Source of the DNA: Geosporobacter subterraneus DSM 17957
GTDB lineage: Bacteria; Bacillota; Clostridia; Peptostreptococcales; Thermotaleaceae
Direction of reading: 5' to 3'
DNA: 64,000 bases
Assembly: GCF_900142145.1 (NCBI RefSeq)
Contig: NZ_FQZV01000012.1
Location: forward strand, 1-64,000
Every line of letters begins with the position of its first letter. Position 1 is the first letter of the stretch. Shown piece after piece: positions 52,615-62,008 of the stretch. The position numbers and the translations under genes are program-made. Under the pieces are notes generated by a model. The model had not been told where the DNA came from, searched no databases, and worked only from the letters and a program-made list of their open reading frames with translations.

Positions 52615-53538
52615 CTAAGACAGCTTAGAAATTAAATCCAGCATATCCTGTGGGATGTTGGCTTTTACCTCCATAGGCACACCGGTTCTAGGATGGGTAA
52701 AGCGTAGAATCTCTGCATGGAGTGCCTGTCTGTCAATGAGTGTATCCACTTTTCCTCCGTATAATTCATCTCCAATAATGGGATGACCGATATGGCTCAT
52801 ATGTACCCTGATCTGATGGGTACGCCCGGTTTCTAAGAGCAGCCTTACCACAGCAGCATCCCTTAATTGTTCAACAACCTCATAATGGGTTACCGAAGGC
52901 TGTCCCCCCTCGAATACCATCCTTGTAATATCCTCAGGATCAGGTCTTCCAATAGGCGCATCAATGGTTCCTTTTTCTGTTGCTAAAGCTCCTTTTACCA
53001 CAGCCAGATATCTTTTTTCCACTTGATGGTCAATCATCTGCTTGGAAAGCTCCTGTTGGATATATGGATTTTTAGCAATCATGATTAGTCCGGAGGTATC
53101 CCGGTCCAGGCGGTTGACAAAGCGTATTTTAAAGGATTCCTTTCGTGTCTGCATATAGTAGACAATCGCGTTGGCCAAGGTGCCGATCGGATGTCCCTTC
53201 GTCGGGTGAACTACCAGACCTGGCTGTTTATTCAATATCAGCAGATCCATATCCTCGTAAACTACATCGATAGGGATGTCCTGGGGTTCAAACTGATTGC
53301 TCTCTTCCTCCATAATCACTTCCACCCGATCACCTTTTCGCATCTTGGCATGGAAGGCGATCTTATTGCCATTAACCAAAATATTCTTCGTACGTTTTAG
53401 CTTTCTAACCAGACGACTGGAGAGTTTCATTTGGTCATACAATATTTCTTTCAGTTCCAGTCCCTCATGTTCTTTATCTATTTGAAAAACAAGTCTGCCT
53501 GCAATCTGCTGCTCTTGATTATTTTTCAAGCCCTTCAC
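52615..53538 (-). CDS. RluA family 23S rRNA pseudouridine synthase
   Basis: 307 aa. Starts at GTG 53538, overlapping the stop of the upstream Nudix gene (GTGA). An S4 domain (about 20-80, SSRLVRKLKRTKNILVNGNK) is followed by the catalytic domain with RFVNRLDRDTSGLIM (catalytic Asp) and LLETGRTHQIRVHMSHIGHP. It isomerises specific uridines to pseudouridine, probably in 23S rRNA (RluD/YlyB-like). Coupled to the Nudix gene. Confidence 0.93.
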   Translation of the reverse strand: MKGLKNNQEQQIAGRLVFQIDKEHEGLELKEILYDQMKLSSRLVRKLKRTKNILVNGNKIAFHAKMRKGDRVEVIMEEESNQFEPQDIPIDVVYEDMDLLILNKQPGLVVHPTKGHPIGTLANAIVYYMQTRKESFKIRFVNRLDRDTSGLIMIAKNPYIQQELSKQMIDHQVEKRYLAVVKGALATEKGTIDAPIGRPDPEDITRMVFEGGQPSVTHYEVVEQLRDAAVVRLLLETGRTHQIRVHMSHIGHPIIGDELYGGKVDTLIDRQALHAEILRFTHPRTGVPMEVKANIPQDMLDLISKLS

Positions 53539-53999
53539 CTGCCGTCTATAGTTTTGTGCCCTATCCTATTATAGGATGTTCGTCCCAATTCGTCAATTTC
53601 AAAGATTTGGTCACCGTATTTTAATATTTTCTCCACGATCGGCAAATCTGCTTCTACATAAGTATAGTTTTTGAAGTCCTCCAGTCCAATCCACTGAAAG
53701 TCATTACAGGCCAAGGCCTCTCCTTCTCCTCCCAACAAATCGCAGATATAGGAAAGAAGCAATATGGTTTTATTCTGATATGCATGATAAACGACTTTAA
53801 AAATATCCAGCACCTTGATTTTGAGATTTAGCTCCTCCAAGATTTCTCTTCTAAGGCACTCTTCAGGCGTTTCACCGATCTCAAGCTTTCCCCCCGGGAA
53901 TTCCCACTGCAGATGATGTTCTCCAAGTTCCTGCCTCTGGGCGATCAATATTTTCTCCTTATTTCTTATAATTGCGGCGGTGACGATTATTGGGTCCAT
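53535..53999 (-). CDS. MutT-type 8-oxo-dGTP diphosphatase
   Basis: 154 aa from ATG 53999 (GAAGGAGAGGAC upstream). Nudix box GGKLEIGETPEECLRREILE followed by ELN. Typical MutT: short, VTAAIIRNKEKILIAQR at the start and LQWEFPGGK before the box. Removes oxidised dGTP to prevent A-C mutations. Its stop codon overlaps the start of the RluA-type gene. Confidence 0.9.
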   Translation of the reverse strand: MDPIIVTAAIIRNKEKILIAQRQELGEHHLQWEFPGGKLEIGETPEECLRREILEELNLKIKVLDIFKVVYHAYQNKTILLLSYICDLLGGEGEALACNDFQWIGLEDFKNYTYVEADLPIVEKILKYGDQIFEIDELGRTSYNRIGHKTIDGR

Positions 54000-54173
54000 C
54001 TTGTCCTCTCCTTCACTGATATACTTTAGCATATCCATTTTATAACTGCTTTACAACCTTTCACATGATTAATGCATAAATAAGATAATAAGAATATAAA
54101 ATTCTTTAAGATTCATACTAAATATGTTACAATATACTAAAAATTTCCGAATATGAAAATGGGGTAATTCATG

Positions 54174-54983
54174 ATGAACAATAATAATTGTCTTATCAAT
54201 ATTGTATCAAACGACAGGCCAATTTCTAAAGAAACCGGTAGAATTTTAAGAGAAAAGCTGGAAAAAAACGGTTTTACTATTGCAGAAACCTTTGATTATA
54301 AAGCCGATTTAGTGATTTGCATTGGCGGCGACGGCTCCTTCTTAAGAACCCTTCATGAATATAGATTTCCCGATATTCCGATTATAGGAATAAATACCGG
54401 TCATTTGGGCTTCTTTCAAGAGCTTTCCCCTTATCAGCTGGATGAGTTTATCTTCCGCTATCAAAAGGGGGACTACGTCATTCAAGAGCTGCATCCTGTT
54501 GAGGCTCTTGTTTGTACCCGCACCAGCTGTATTGAGATTATGGGTATTAATGAAATTACTATAAAGGGTGACAAATCCAGAACCATCCATCTGAATATTA
54601 GCTTGGATGAAAGCTTTGTGGAAAAATTCAGCGGAGACGGCATTTTGGTGGCTACCCCCACGGGCAGTACCGCCTACAACTACTCCCTTGGTGGCAGCAT
54701 CGTAGACCCAAGGTTAAATCTCCTGCAAATCACACCCATTGCGCCGATCAATACCATTGCTTATCGCTCCTTTACCTCCAGTGTTATCGTGCCGAAGGAA
54801 ACGGCGATTAAGATTCATCCCGAGTATACCTTTGAAAACTCCATTTTGATCGTGACCGACGGCATGGAGCATAAATATAATGAGATTGTAGAAATTTACC
54901 TAAAAATGTCAAAGATGAAGACCAAATTACTTCGCTTAAGAAATTATGACTTCTGGAATAAGGTTAAAGAGAAGTTCTTATAA
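54174..54983 (+). CDS. nadK: NAD kinase
   Basis: 269 aa from the second ATG of an ATGATG pair (54171 is equally possible). NTP-binding GGDGSF (about 50-56), NEI and the SLxx...TPTGSTAYNYSLGGSI motif (about 155-170) mark NadK/PpnK. Phosphorylates NAD+ to NADP+, an essential cytoplasmic enzyme. Divergent from the Nudix-RluA genes; terminator at 54988-55020. Confidence 0.94.
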   Translation: MNNNNCLINIVSNDRPISKETGRILREKLEKNGFTIAETFDYKADLVICIGGDGSFLRTLHEYRFPDIPIIGINTGHLGFFQELSPYQLDEFIFRYQKGDYVIQELHPVEALVCTRTSCIEIMGINEITIKGDKSRTIHLNISLDESFVEKFSGDGILVATPTGSTAYNYSLGGSIVDPRLNLLQITPIAPINTIAYRSFTSSVIVPKETAIKIHPEYTFENSILIVTDGMEHKYNEIVEIYLKMSKMKTKLLRLRNYDFWNKVKEKFL

Positions 54984-54987
54984 ATGT

Positions 54988-55020
54988 AAAAAAGGAGATG
55001 ATTGCTCATCTCCTTTTTTA
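54988..55020. terminator. Bidirectional terminator
   Basis: AAAAAAGGAGATGA / TCATCTCCTTTTTT, 14-bp stem with 4-nt loop. Ends nadK on plus and the symporter gene (ends 55030) on minus. Confidence 0.9.
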
Positions 55021-55029
55021 TTTTATTAA

Positions 55030-56307
55030 TTATGCGATTGATTTTTCTTCTACCTCAGCATTGTAGATAGCTTCGTTTAATTCGCCTTCAGACTTCGCAA
55101 TGATCAGTGTACATACAGCATCACCTGTGATGTTGATCGCTGTTCTTGCCATGTCAAGGATTCTATCGATACCGATGATCAGTGCAATACCTTCGATTGG
55201 TAAACCTACTGCTTGAAGTACCATGGAAAGCATGATTAGGCCAACGCCTGGCACCCCTGCTGTACCTACTGAAGCTAAAGTTGCTGTTAAAATAACTGTA
55301 AGGATGGCGTTCAAACCTAAATCAATACCATAAACTTGAGCAATAAAGATCGTTGCAGCACCTTGCATGATGGCAGTACCGTCCATGTTGATGGTAGCGC
55401 CAAGAGGGATTGTAAAGGATGAAATCGCTTTGTTTACCCCTAGTTTTTCTTCAACTACTTCTAATGTTACAGGAAGTGTCGCTCCAGAGCTGGCAGTTGA
55501 GAATGCAACGCTCATTGCTGGAGAGAATTTTTTGAAGAAAGTAATTGGATTTAGCTTTGTAAATGCTACCAGCATTCCTGTATAAGTGAGCCCTGCGTGG
55601 ATTGCCAATGCGCCTAATACGCAAAGCATGTATTTTGCTAATGGCGCCATTGCTGCAAATCCTAATCCTGAGAAGGTCTTAGCAATTAAGCAGAATACCC
55701 CATATGGAGCAAGTAACATTACGATACTGACCATTTTCATCATAAGATCGTTTAACTGGTCTAGGATATCAATAACTGGCTGTACTTTCTTTCCAATAGC
55801 AGCCAATCCTGTACCAAACAATAATGCAAATACGATGATTTGAAGCATTTCACCTGCTGCCATAGCCGCAACTGGGTTTGTAGGCACCATATCTGTGATA
55901 ACCTTTACAAGTGGCTTAGATTCAGCGATTGTTGGTTCAGTCTTAACCAATGAAGACATATCTAATCCAACACCAGGATTTACAACAGAAGCTAGAATGA
56001 TTGCGATTGTGATTGCCACTGCTGTAGTAATGAGGTAGAAGGCCATCGTTTTTGAACCTACTCTACCAAGCTTCTTAATATCAGACATAGAAGCCGCGCC
56101 ATTTGCTAATGAAATAAATACCAATGGCACTACCATCATCCTGATACCATTTAAGAATATTCTTCCTACTAGTTCAAAGATACCATTAACTAAGATCGTA
56201 TCTCTGAAATAGGATGGGCCCATCTTATTAAGAATAAGACCTACAATAAGACCGATGATGAGACCGATGAAAATTTTGGTGGTTAAACCCATTTTTTTGT
56301 TGCTCAT
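55030..56307 (-). CDS. Dicarboxylate/amino acid:cation symporter (DAACS family)
   Basis: 425 aa from ATG 56307 (AGGAGG 6 bp upstream). Eight helices plus two re-entrant loops. The substrate signatures are SSGATLPVTLEVVEEKLGV and NMDGTAIMQGAATIFIAQ (HP1/HP2 and TM7/8), typical of GltP/GltT/DctA. Transports glutamate, aspartate or C4-dicarboxylates with Na+ or H+. It is downstream of a GlnKL-like two-component system on the same strand, but a terminator (56383-56410) lies between. Confidence 0.93.
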   Translation of the reverse strand: MSNKKMGLTTKIFIGLIIGLIVGLILNKMGPSYFRDTILVNGIFELVGRIFLNGIRMMVVPLVFISLANGAASMSDIKKLGRVGSKTMAFYLITTAVAITIAIILASVVNPGVGLDMSSLVKTEPTIAESKPLVKVITDMVPTNPVAAMAAGEMLQIIVFALLFGTGLAAIGKKVQPVIDILDQLNDLMMKMVSIVMLLAPYGVFCLIAKTFSGLGFAAMAPLAKYMLCVLGALAIHAGLTYTGMLVAFTKLNPITFFKKFSPAMSVAFSTASSGATLPVTLEVVEEKLGVNKAISSFTIPLGATINMDGTAIMQGAATIFIAQVYGIDLGLNAILTVILTATLASVGTAGVPGVGLIMLSMVLQAVGLPIEGIALIIGIDRILDMARTAINITGDAVCTLIIAKSEGELNEAIYNAEVEEKSIA

Positions 56308-56382
56308 AGTCATCCTCCTTTTATTTATTATTTTATTAAGATAATGTAACAGTAAACGGTATCCTACTGAAAACTACAAAAA

Positions 56383-56410
56383 AAAACTAAAACATACAGG
56401 TTTTAGTTTT
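56383..56410 (-). terminator. Terminator of the GlnKL-like operon
   Basis: Perfect AAAACTAAAAC / GTTTTAGTTTT stem with a 6-nt loop, beyond the stop codon at 56444. T-rich on both strands. Confidence 0.75.
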
Positions 56411-56443
56411 AAAATTTCAAAATTTGAAAGTGATGCAAGAATT

Positions 56444-57340
56444 TTATTCATTTTTGAGAATCACAAAAATACCTTCCAAAAACTTCTTCACACTGATTTT
56501 CCCGCCATAAGTTGATTTTCCCCGTATAAAATCCATCTGTTTTCTTACTTCTCCAAAGTCAAAAAGCGTATTGCTATAACGAATGAACAATTCACTTCCA
56601 TAATCTTCAATTCCCAGATTGGCAATGTTGCTCAATGCCTTATTGATAGCTCTTCTGATCCGCTGTTCGATGGCTGCTGTATTTGAAGAAATCTCATATT
56701 GATGGACATAACGGAGATTGAGGCGGTTATACAGTTCTGACATTTTCTGGTTGAGCATGCGGTTCCTATCCTTCTCATCGGTCTCCATTAACATCAGCAG
56801 GATTTCTACAATGTCATTGCTTCCTGCCTCTCCAATAATACCCAACTGAGACAGTATTTTTTTGATTTTATCCTTATCACTATAGGCCACATCGCCATGA
56901 GCTGTCAGTCCCTTTAGCATGTTGATTCCCTGCATGGCCTTTTCAAAGGATTGGATCACTTCCTGCATCTTTATCTTTTCCTTCACCTTATTAATGACAG
57001 ATAAAACCTCAATCACATTAATAGGCTTATTAATAAAAAATTCAATACCATGGGTATAGGCCTTTGAAATCATTTCCTTGGCTGTCACCTGAGAAATCAT
57101 AATAAAATGGGCCTTGCTATTGTTCGCTCTTAGTTCAGCAACGATAGAAATCCCATCCATTACAGGCAGCAATAGATCCACTAGTACGATATGAGGATTT
57201 AATATGGGGATCTCCTGAACCGCCTTCACCCCATGATCAGCCTCCCCAACTACGTCCCCTAAATCATATTGGCAAATGATGTTCTTAAGTATTTGACGGA
57301 TACTTCTGTCATCATCTACAATGTAGAAATTATACTGCAT
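56444..57340 (-). CDS. Response regulator with YcbB-type DNA-binding domain (GlnL-like)
   Basis: 298 aa. REC domain (about 1-125): acidic pocket DDD near residue 9, phosphoacceptor in VLVDLLLPVMDG, Lys in FFINKPINVIEV. The C-terminal 140 residues (about 155-298, with YEISSNTAAIEQRIRRAINK) match the YcbB/GlnL output domain, a special HTH. In Bacillus subtilis GlnKL activates glutamine utilisation. The stop of the cognate kinase is 1 bp before its start. Confidence 0.85.
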   Translation of the reverse strand: MQYNFYIVDDDRSIRQILKNIICQYDLGDVVGEADHGVKAVQEIPILNPHIVLVDLLLPVMDGISIVAELRANNSKAHFIMISQVTAKEMISKAYTHGIEFFINKPINVIEVLSVINKVKEKIKMQEVIQSFEKAMQGINMLKGLTAHGDVAYSDKDKIKKILSQLGIIGEAGSNDIVEILLMLMETDEKDRNRMLNQKMSELYNRLNLRYVHQYEISSNTAAIEQRIRRAINKALSNIANLGIEDYGSELFIRYSNTLFDFGEVRKQMDFIRGKSTYGGKISVKKFLEGIFVILKNE

Positions 57341-57341
57341 C

Positions 57342-58625
57342 TTACCACTTCCTGTTCATAATTTTCCTTGTAGGAATTCTAACCATAAAAACCGTCTTAG
57401 CATCTTTTTTTGAGGTCACGGATATTTCTCCCTGAAAATGGTTTTCTACGATATGCCTTACATGGGTTAATCCAATTCCTGTGGACATTTCCCCTGTCAT
57501 AGGGTTAAATTTAGTAGAAAAACCCGGCTCAAAAATGTACTCCAATTCCTCCTTGTTGATACCGCCTCCATTATCTATTACCCGAAATACACAATCTGTT
57601 TTATCTATTTCCTCTGTAATCGTAATAATGCCTACTTCATCAATGGCCTCAATGGCATTGATGATTAAATTGTTCAGGATAGATATAAGCTGATAAAAAT
57701 CCTTTGTCTGAAAGTTGTGCTTATACTTAAATCGCAGAATAATATTCTTATTTTTAGAAGCAATAAGCTTTTTCGTATTGTCATTGATGACTGCAAAAAT
57801 ATCCTTTATATCCATAGACAGATTTTCATGTTCTTCCGATAAAGCCTTTTCTATTCCTGCTACTACACGCATATAGTCCTTCTTAATCTCGTGAATATCC
57901 TTTGCTACCAACAGAGCATCATCTCTTTGCTCTGTGTCACGAAGCTTTTCATATAGGTTAAAGCTCCGTTTCATCGCTTCTTCAATATCCGTAATAGACT
58001 TTCGCAAAAAGAAAAGCTCTGTTTTTAAGCTGGATATAAACAAAATGAGCTCACGATACTTGGTTTCCTTGCGTTCTCGTTCAAAGCGCTGCATATAATA
58101 AACCGATAGGGAGTAAATCAACAGTGTAAGGATAGACCGCATGGCTCCCATGAGAATGATGGCTAGAATTACACTCTCAAAAGGGTATTCAATGGATTCG
58201 TTCCGCAGGGCAATCTCTATGATGTTGGCCATACTGTCGCAAAACCAGAGAGACAGTATGAAGATTTCAAGTTTATTTATTTTATCCCGTATTTGAAGCA
58301 TATCAAATAGAATTCCAAAAAACACATAAAACAGCACTACAGGATAGTGTATTTCGAAGGCCTGTGCAAAGGTAGCCTCGGGATTTCCGGCAATAAATAC
58401 AAAGGATCGAAATATAAACATAAATAGTCCTACTGTAGTGGTAGCAAGATTAATCGATATATCCTTAAAATATAGAAGCATCAGGGATAATGCGGTAACA
58501 CTAAAGGAAAACCGAAATCCTGTGGAAAAGGGATTTAAATAAATCTGCCCTAGAAATACAGTAAGAATGCAGGTAGCAAATATCTTCTCGACTTTCTTCT
58601 GATCCAGATTCAAGATCACACCCAC
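57342..58625 (-). CDS. Sensor histidine kinase, GlnK/YcbA-like
   Basis: 427 aa from GTG 58625 (weak site; a TTG slightly downstream is an alternative). Five to six membrane helices in the first 190 residues, then a cytoplasmic kinase core. HATPase boxes: NLIINAIEAIDEVG, DNGGGI, STGIGLTHVRHIVENHF. The H-box (DIHEIKKDYMRVVAGI) is of the SpoOB/GHKL type like GlnK. It lies 1 bp from the unknown gene upstream and 1 bp from its regulator. Confidence 0.85.
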   Translation of the reverse strand: MGVILNLDQKKVEKIFATCILTVFLGQIYLNPFSTGFRFSFSVTALSLMLLYFKDISINLATTTVGLFMFIFRSFVFIAGNPEATFAQAFEIHYPVVLFYVFFGILFDMLQIRDKINKLEIFILSLWFCDSMANIIEIALRNESIEYPFESVILAIILMGAMRSILTLLIYSLSVYYMQRFERERKETKYRELILFISSLKTELFFLRKSITDIEEAMKRSFNLYEKLRDTEQRDDALLVAKDIHEIKKDYMRVVAGIEKALSEEHENLSMDIKDIFAVINDNTKKLIASKNKNIILRFKYKHNFQTKDFYQLISILNNLIINAIEAIDEVGIITITEEIDKTDCVFRVIDNGGGINKEELEYIFEPGFSTKFNPMTGEMSTGIGLTHVRHIVENHFQGEISVTSKKDAKTVFMVRIPTRKIMNRKW

Positions 58626-58626
58626 T

Positions 58627-59187
58627 TTATACTTTGTAATGTAAGACCAATTCTGCTCCCGTAGACTTTTCCTTTACAATCAGAAATTTATCATAATTCA
58701 GTTCGCAATACTCTACAAATTCTTTCATCGAGCAATTCCGGTCCTTGATTTCCAAAACCCTTACATCTACTTTGTCCCAGCCGTAGCTTAAAAGCTTTCT
58801 GGCCGTATCCTTACTGACCAGTTCTTCAGGAACAGAGCCAAAAACATTCCCCCGAATAACCTCGTGGGTTTGCCAGAATTTATTGTGAGAATCCAGTCCC
58901 TTAGCATCCTTCAGATCAGAGGTTCGTTTCTGTGCAAATTCTTCGAGATAAGTCCCCTCATAATAGTTTTTCTTTAAAACCGGTTTATATAAAAAAGAAA
59001 TTTCATTAATTTCTTTCATGTGGATATTTCTTTCTATACTCTTTTTTTCATCGATTACTTGTTTGAGCCTCAAGCAGACGTCCATCATTTCATTGACTAA
59101 AGCCTCTACCCGTACCTTATTTCCTGTAGCAGCAGTTTTCTCCAGCTCTAAGACAACCCTTTTCATAATTTGTATGCTTTGCTGCAT
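58627..59187 (-). CDS. Unknown protein heading the GlnKL-like operon
   Basis: 186 aa, soluble, with GAAGGAGATC before the ATG. A helical N-terminus (about 1-55) is followed by a mixed domain containing NYYEGTYLEEFAQKRTSDLK. No family recognised. The gene ends 1 bp before the kinase start, so it is co-transcribed and perhaps feeds a signal to the system. Confidence 0.7.
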   Translation of the reverse strand: MQQSIQIMKRVVLELEKTAATGNKVRVEALVNEMMDVCLRLKQVIDEKKSIERNIHMKEINEISFLYKPVLKKNYYEGTYLEEFAQKRTSDLKDAKGLDSHNKFWQTHEVIRGNVFGSVPEELVSKDTARKLLSYGWDKVDVRVLEIKDRNCSMKEFVEYCELNYDKFLIVKEKSTGAELVLHYKV

Positions 59188-59287
59188 ATCGATCTCCTTC
59201 CGACAAAGACATTACGTATATACCTTATTATAGCACTAATTGCAGAATAGATTAAGAAAAAATACAGATACTGTAGAATATAGGTTT

Positions 59288-59500
59288 ATGAAGGATGTTT
59301 TTGAGATGATGTGTCCAAATTGCAGTACCGGAAAACTGATCTTAAAAGATGAGGTTACTTATGTCTATCGATATGATATCCAGGATAATGGCCAAGTAAA
59401 GTGGAAGGATGAAGAAGGCTATACCTCTTATCTCTTTTTCGACCGGAAAAAGCAAGGGCTGCACATTGTGCAACCCGCTTATTCACTGACTATCGGTGAT
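59288..59500 (+). pseudogene. Possible 3'-truncated zinc-ribbon protein
   Basis: From ATG 59288 about 70 residues are coherent (MKDVFEMMCPNCSTGKLILK, YRYDIQDNGQVKW, GLHIVQPAYSLTI). CPNC suggests half of a zinc ribbon, but the second CxxC is missing. Beyond about 59495 the frame is only the antisense of the convergent gene. No terminator separates the two genes, so a deletion may have removed both 3' ends. Weak ribosome site. Confidence 0.35.
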
Positions 59501-60122
59501 GTAGTTCTCGGAATTTTGAGAGCGCTTCTCCCTCCGTCCAACTGCTATGATATTCATCGGTTTTGTAGAAGTATAATTCGTTGGTTTTTCTTATATACTG
59601 CCACTTTCCGGTCAGATAGGAGACCTCTCCCTCCGATAACAGCTGCTCAATCAGTCTGCTATTCCCTTCATAGAGATCCTCATAGGACTCTTTGAGACTC
59701 GTATAATTCAATCCCATACGAAAATAAGTGTCCATTGCCATAGATTTTAGGACCCATTCATATTCTTTCGCCAATGCTATAGAAAGCTGCTTATGCTTTT
59801 TCTCTTTAACAAAAATAACGGTCTGAATATCCTCTGTCGGCCGGTATCCTTTCTCCAAATTTGCAAATATGAGCTGGTGCATGGGCAAATATCCTTTTTG
59901 TCGGAAAGGCTCCTCTAATACTTTGAAAATCTCCTCATCCTTAATCTCCAGGAGCTGCTCTAAGGCCCCTTCACCCATTGCTTCATCTAGTTTCAAATTG
60001 AATACGATATCCGAAAAGAGTTCGCGATTGATCCATACCCAATCTAAGGCTTCAAAGTCTTCTATATCTAATATGGCTTCTAAAGATGCTCCCTTGATGC
60101 TATCTAAAATTTCCTTGCTCAT
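59490..60122 (-). CDS. Hypothetical protein, unknown function
   Basis: 210 aa, soluble and acidic, with tandem helical segments (MSKEILDSIKGASLEAILDI, MGEGALEQLLEIKDEEIFKV). No motif recognised. It starts after GGTGGTGATGAA. Its 3' end (EGEALSKFRELHHR) abuts the plus-strand zinc-ribbon fragment without a terminator, so it may be slightly truncated. Confidence 0.6.
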   Translation of the reverse strand: MSKEILDSIKGASLEAILDIEDFEALDWVWINRELFSDIVFNLKLDEAMGEGALEQLLEIKDEEIFKVLEEPFRQKGYLPMHQLIFANLEKGYRPTEDIQTVIFVKEKKHKQLSIALAKEYEWVLKSMAMDTYFRMGLNYTSLKESYEDLYEGNSRLIEQLLSEGEVSYLTGKWQYIRKTNELYFYKTDEYHSSWTEGEALSKFRELHHR

Positions 60123-60788
60123 TTCATCACCACCTGCATGTTTGATTCGAACAGTATTGTTCTTAACTTAACCCTTGCCAAACCTTTTCATACGTTCTAT
60201 TTTATCATATACTGATGAAGAATAGGATAGATTCACCTTTTTGTTTCTATAGCATATGCTTTCGGAACCCTTATGGGTGACAGCTTTGGAAAATTATACT
60301 GTTCCTTCTTCTTTACAAATTTATGCGTCTACAACAAGGTGTTGTTTTGTAGGGGCAAACCTGCGTGTCTGCCCGCTTTTTCGGGACGACACATAGGTCG
60401 TCCCCTACATTTATCATTCATTTTACTGGCGTAAATCTATATATAAGCCTTATTTACCCGGAAATCCAACGGTGAAACGGTTTCTTAAATTTATGTATAG
60501 TTTGCAAAGATTGTTTTTCTTATTTGAGCAACTCAGTACTAGATATATATGCTTCTGAGTTTCGTTACACGTTGCTATAACCCTTTGATCATTACACAAC
60601 TCTTGATAGCTTTTTATATCTGAAGTATGGTACTAAAATTTAGTTATCCATAACCCAACTCAATAAAAGCTTCTAAAATCGTGTATCGCGTAACGTATGA
60701 CAAGTAATCAAAAAAACAGTTGTTTATATATTCATCACCTAGAGAATACTACGTGTATAAAAGCAGTTATCTATTAGGAGGTACATCC
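60123..60788. other. Gene-less stretch with a family B repeat
   Basis: Holds the repeat at 60349-60409. The remaining bases have stops in all frames and no recognised RNA. The AGGAGG site at 60777-60782 belongs to gmhB. Confidence 0.5.
60349..60409. repeat. Interspersed modular hairpin repeat, family B, copy 4 (intact)
   Basis: GTAGGGGCAAACCTGCGTGT ... ACATAGGTCGTCCCCTAC. Contains hairpins CAGACC/GTGTCTG-like, CCCGCTTTTTCGGG, and ACGACACATAGGTCGT between GTAGGGG and CCCCTAC ends. It matches the left part of the split copy at 32405-32461 almost base for base. Confidence 0.75.
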
Positions 60789-61304
60789 ATGCAGAAGGCA
60801 GTTTTCTTAGATCGAGACGGTGTCATCAATGATAACAAAGACCCAGTAAATAAGCCAGAAGATTTAAAGCTGTATCCCTGGACTGCACAAGCGATTAGAC
60901 TGCTTAATGAAGCTGGATTTCATGTATTTGTGGTTACCAACCAGGGGGGAATTGAAATGGGTTATTTTACTCATGAAGACCTGCAAAGCATCCATCACCA
61001 AATGCTCACAGAGCTGTCAAAGCATGAGGTAAGGATTCATGGCGTGGAATATTGTCCCCATTTTAAGACCAGGTGTAAATGCCGCAAGCCTAAACCGGGC
61101 ATGATCCTGAAAATAGCCAAGGAGCATCAAATCGATCTAGGTTCTTCCTACATGGTTGGAGATCGGGAGATGGATATTGATGCCGGACGAAAGGCGGGCT
61201 GCAGCACTGTTAAAATTGGTGCTCCCTATAAAAATGCAGACTTCCGGGTAGATAATCTCTTAGAGGCCGCTCATTTGATTCTTTCACAGGCTAAAGCAAA
61301 ATAG
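60789..61304 (+). CDS. gmhB: D-glycero-beta-manno-heptose 1,7-bisphosphate 7-phosphatase-like HAD phosphatase
   Basis: 171 aa from ATG 60789 (TAGGAGGTAC 6 bp upstream). HAD-IIIA: DRDGVIND (nucleophile D8, acid D10), VVTNQGGI, and KPKPGMILKIAKEH with GDREMDIDAGRKAGC. A zinc site CPHFKTRCKCRKP (Cys-x-His ... Cys-x-Cys) is typical of GmhB. It dephosphorylates heptose bisphosphate for S-layer or wall glycan heptose. Histidinol-phosphatase-like relatives are possible. Own terminator. Confidence 0.88.
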   Translation: MQKAVFLDRDGVINDNKDPVNKPEDLKLYPWTAQAIRLLNEAGFHVFVVTNQGGIEMGYFTHEDLQSIHHQMLTELSKHEVRIHGVEYCPHFKTRCKCRKPKPGMILKIAKEHQIDLGSSYMVGDREMDIDAGRKAGCSTVKIGAPYKNADFRVDNLLEAAHLILSQAKAK

Positions 61305-61326
61305 TATCAGCATAACTGATACTATT
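61300..61326. terminator. Bidirectional terminator
   Basis: Perfect AATAGTATCAG / CTGATACTATT with 5-nt loop, overlapping the stop codons of gmhB and the CitB-like gene. Confidence 0.8.
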
Positions 61327-62008
61327 TATTCTCCTCACTGATGCGAAACTTATGTATAGGCCTTCCTACGCTGCCATACTCCAATTCAATATCGACGATT
61401 TTCTTTTCTGCCAGATACTCCATATATCGTCTGGCAGTCACTCTGGCAATCCCTACTGCCTGAGCCAACTCCATAGATGTAAGATATTCTGTGTTCTTCC
61501 GTAAATAGTTTAGTATTGAGTCTAGGGTGACTTGATTAAGTCCTTTAGGCAGTGAATGATCCCCCTGCTCCTGTGAAGCGTGCAAAATACTATCCAGTTC
61601 CTCCTGCTGAAACACTTCTGTTTCCTGGAGCTTATCCTTGAATCGTTTATAGTTTTGCAAGGCTTCTTTGAACCTGTCAAATTTAAAGGGCTTAATGATG
61701 TAGTCTACCACACCGTAGCGAATGGCTTCCTGGACCGTTTGCACACTCTTATCTGCCGTAATTAATATTACGTCGGAATTAACCCCTCTTCTTCTTATTT
61801 CCTTTAGGGTTGTCAGTCCATCCACCTTAGACATAAAAATATCTAAAAGAATTAACTGCGGTTTTAAGGTTTCCAGCAGCTTTAATGCTTCCTCCCCATG
61901 GCTTGCAACGGCCACAACGTGAAAGTCCTTGAGCTTGGCTATAAATCTCTTATTGATTTCCTGTACCATAGGATCATCTTCAACAATCAACACACTGATT
62001 TCTTTCAT
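61322..62008 (-). CDS. CitB/DcuR-type response regulator
   Basis: 228 aa. REC domain (about 1-125): acidic pocket EDD near residue 11, phosphoacceptor in LILLDIFMSKVDG and Lys in IIKPFKFDRF. The C-terminal HTH (about 165-222, TSMELAQAVGIARVTARRYM) is typical of CitB/DcuR regulators of citrate, malate or fumarate use. Its ATG overlaps the kinase stop (ATGA). No transporter or lyase is adjacent in the window. Confidence 0.9.
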   Translation of the reverse strand: MKEISVLIVEDDPMVQEINKRFIAKLKDFHVVAVASHGEEALKLLETLKPQLILLDIFMSKVDGLTTLKEIRRRGVNSDVILITADKSVQTVQEAIRYGVVDYIIKPFKFDRFKEALQNYKRFKDKLQETEVFQQEELDSILHASQEQGDHSLPKGLNQVTLDSILNYLRKNTEYLTSMELAQAVGIARVTARRYMEYLAEKKIVDIELEYGSVGRPIHKFRISEENK

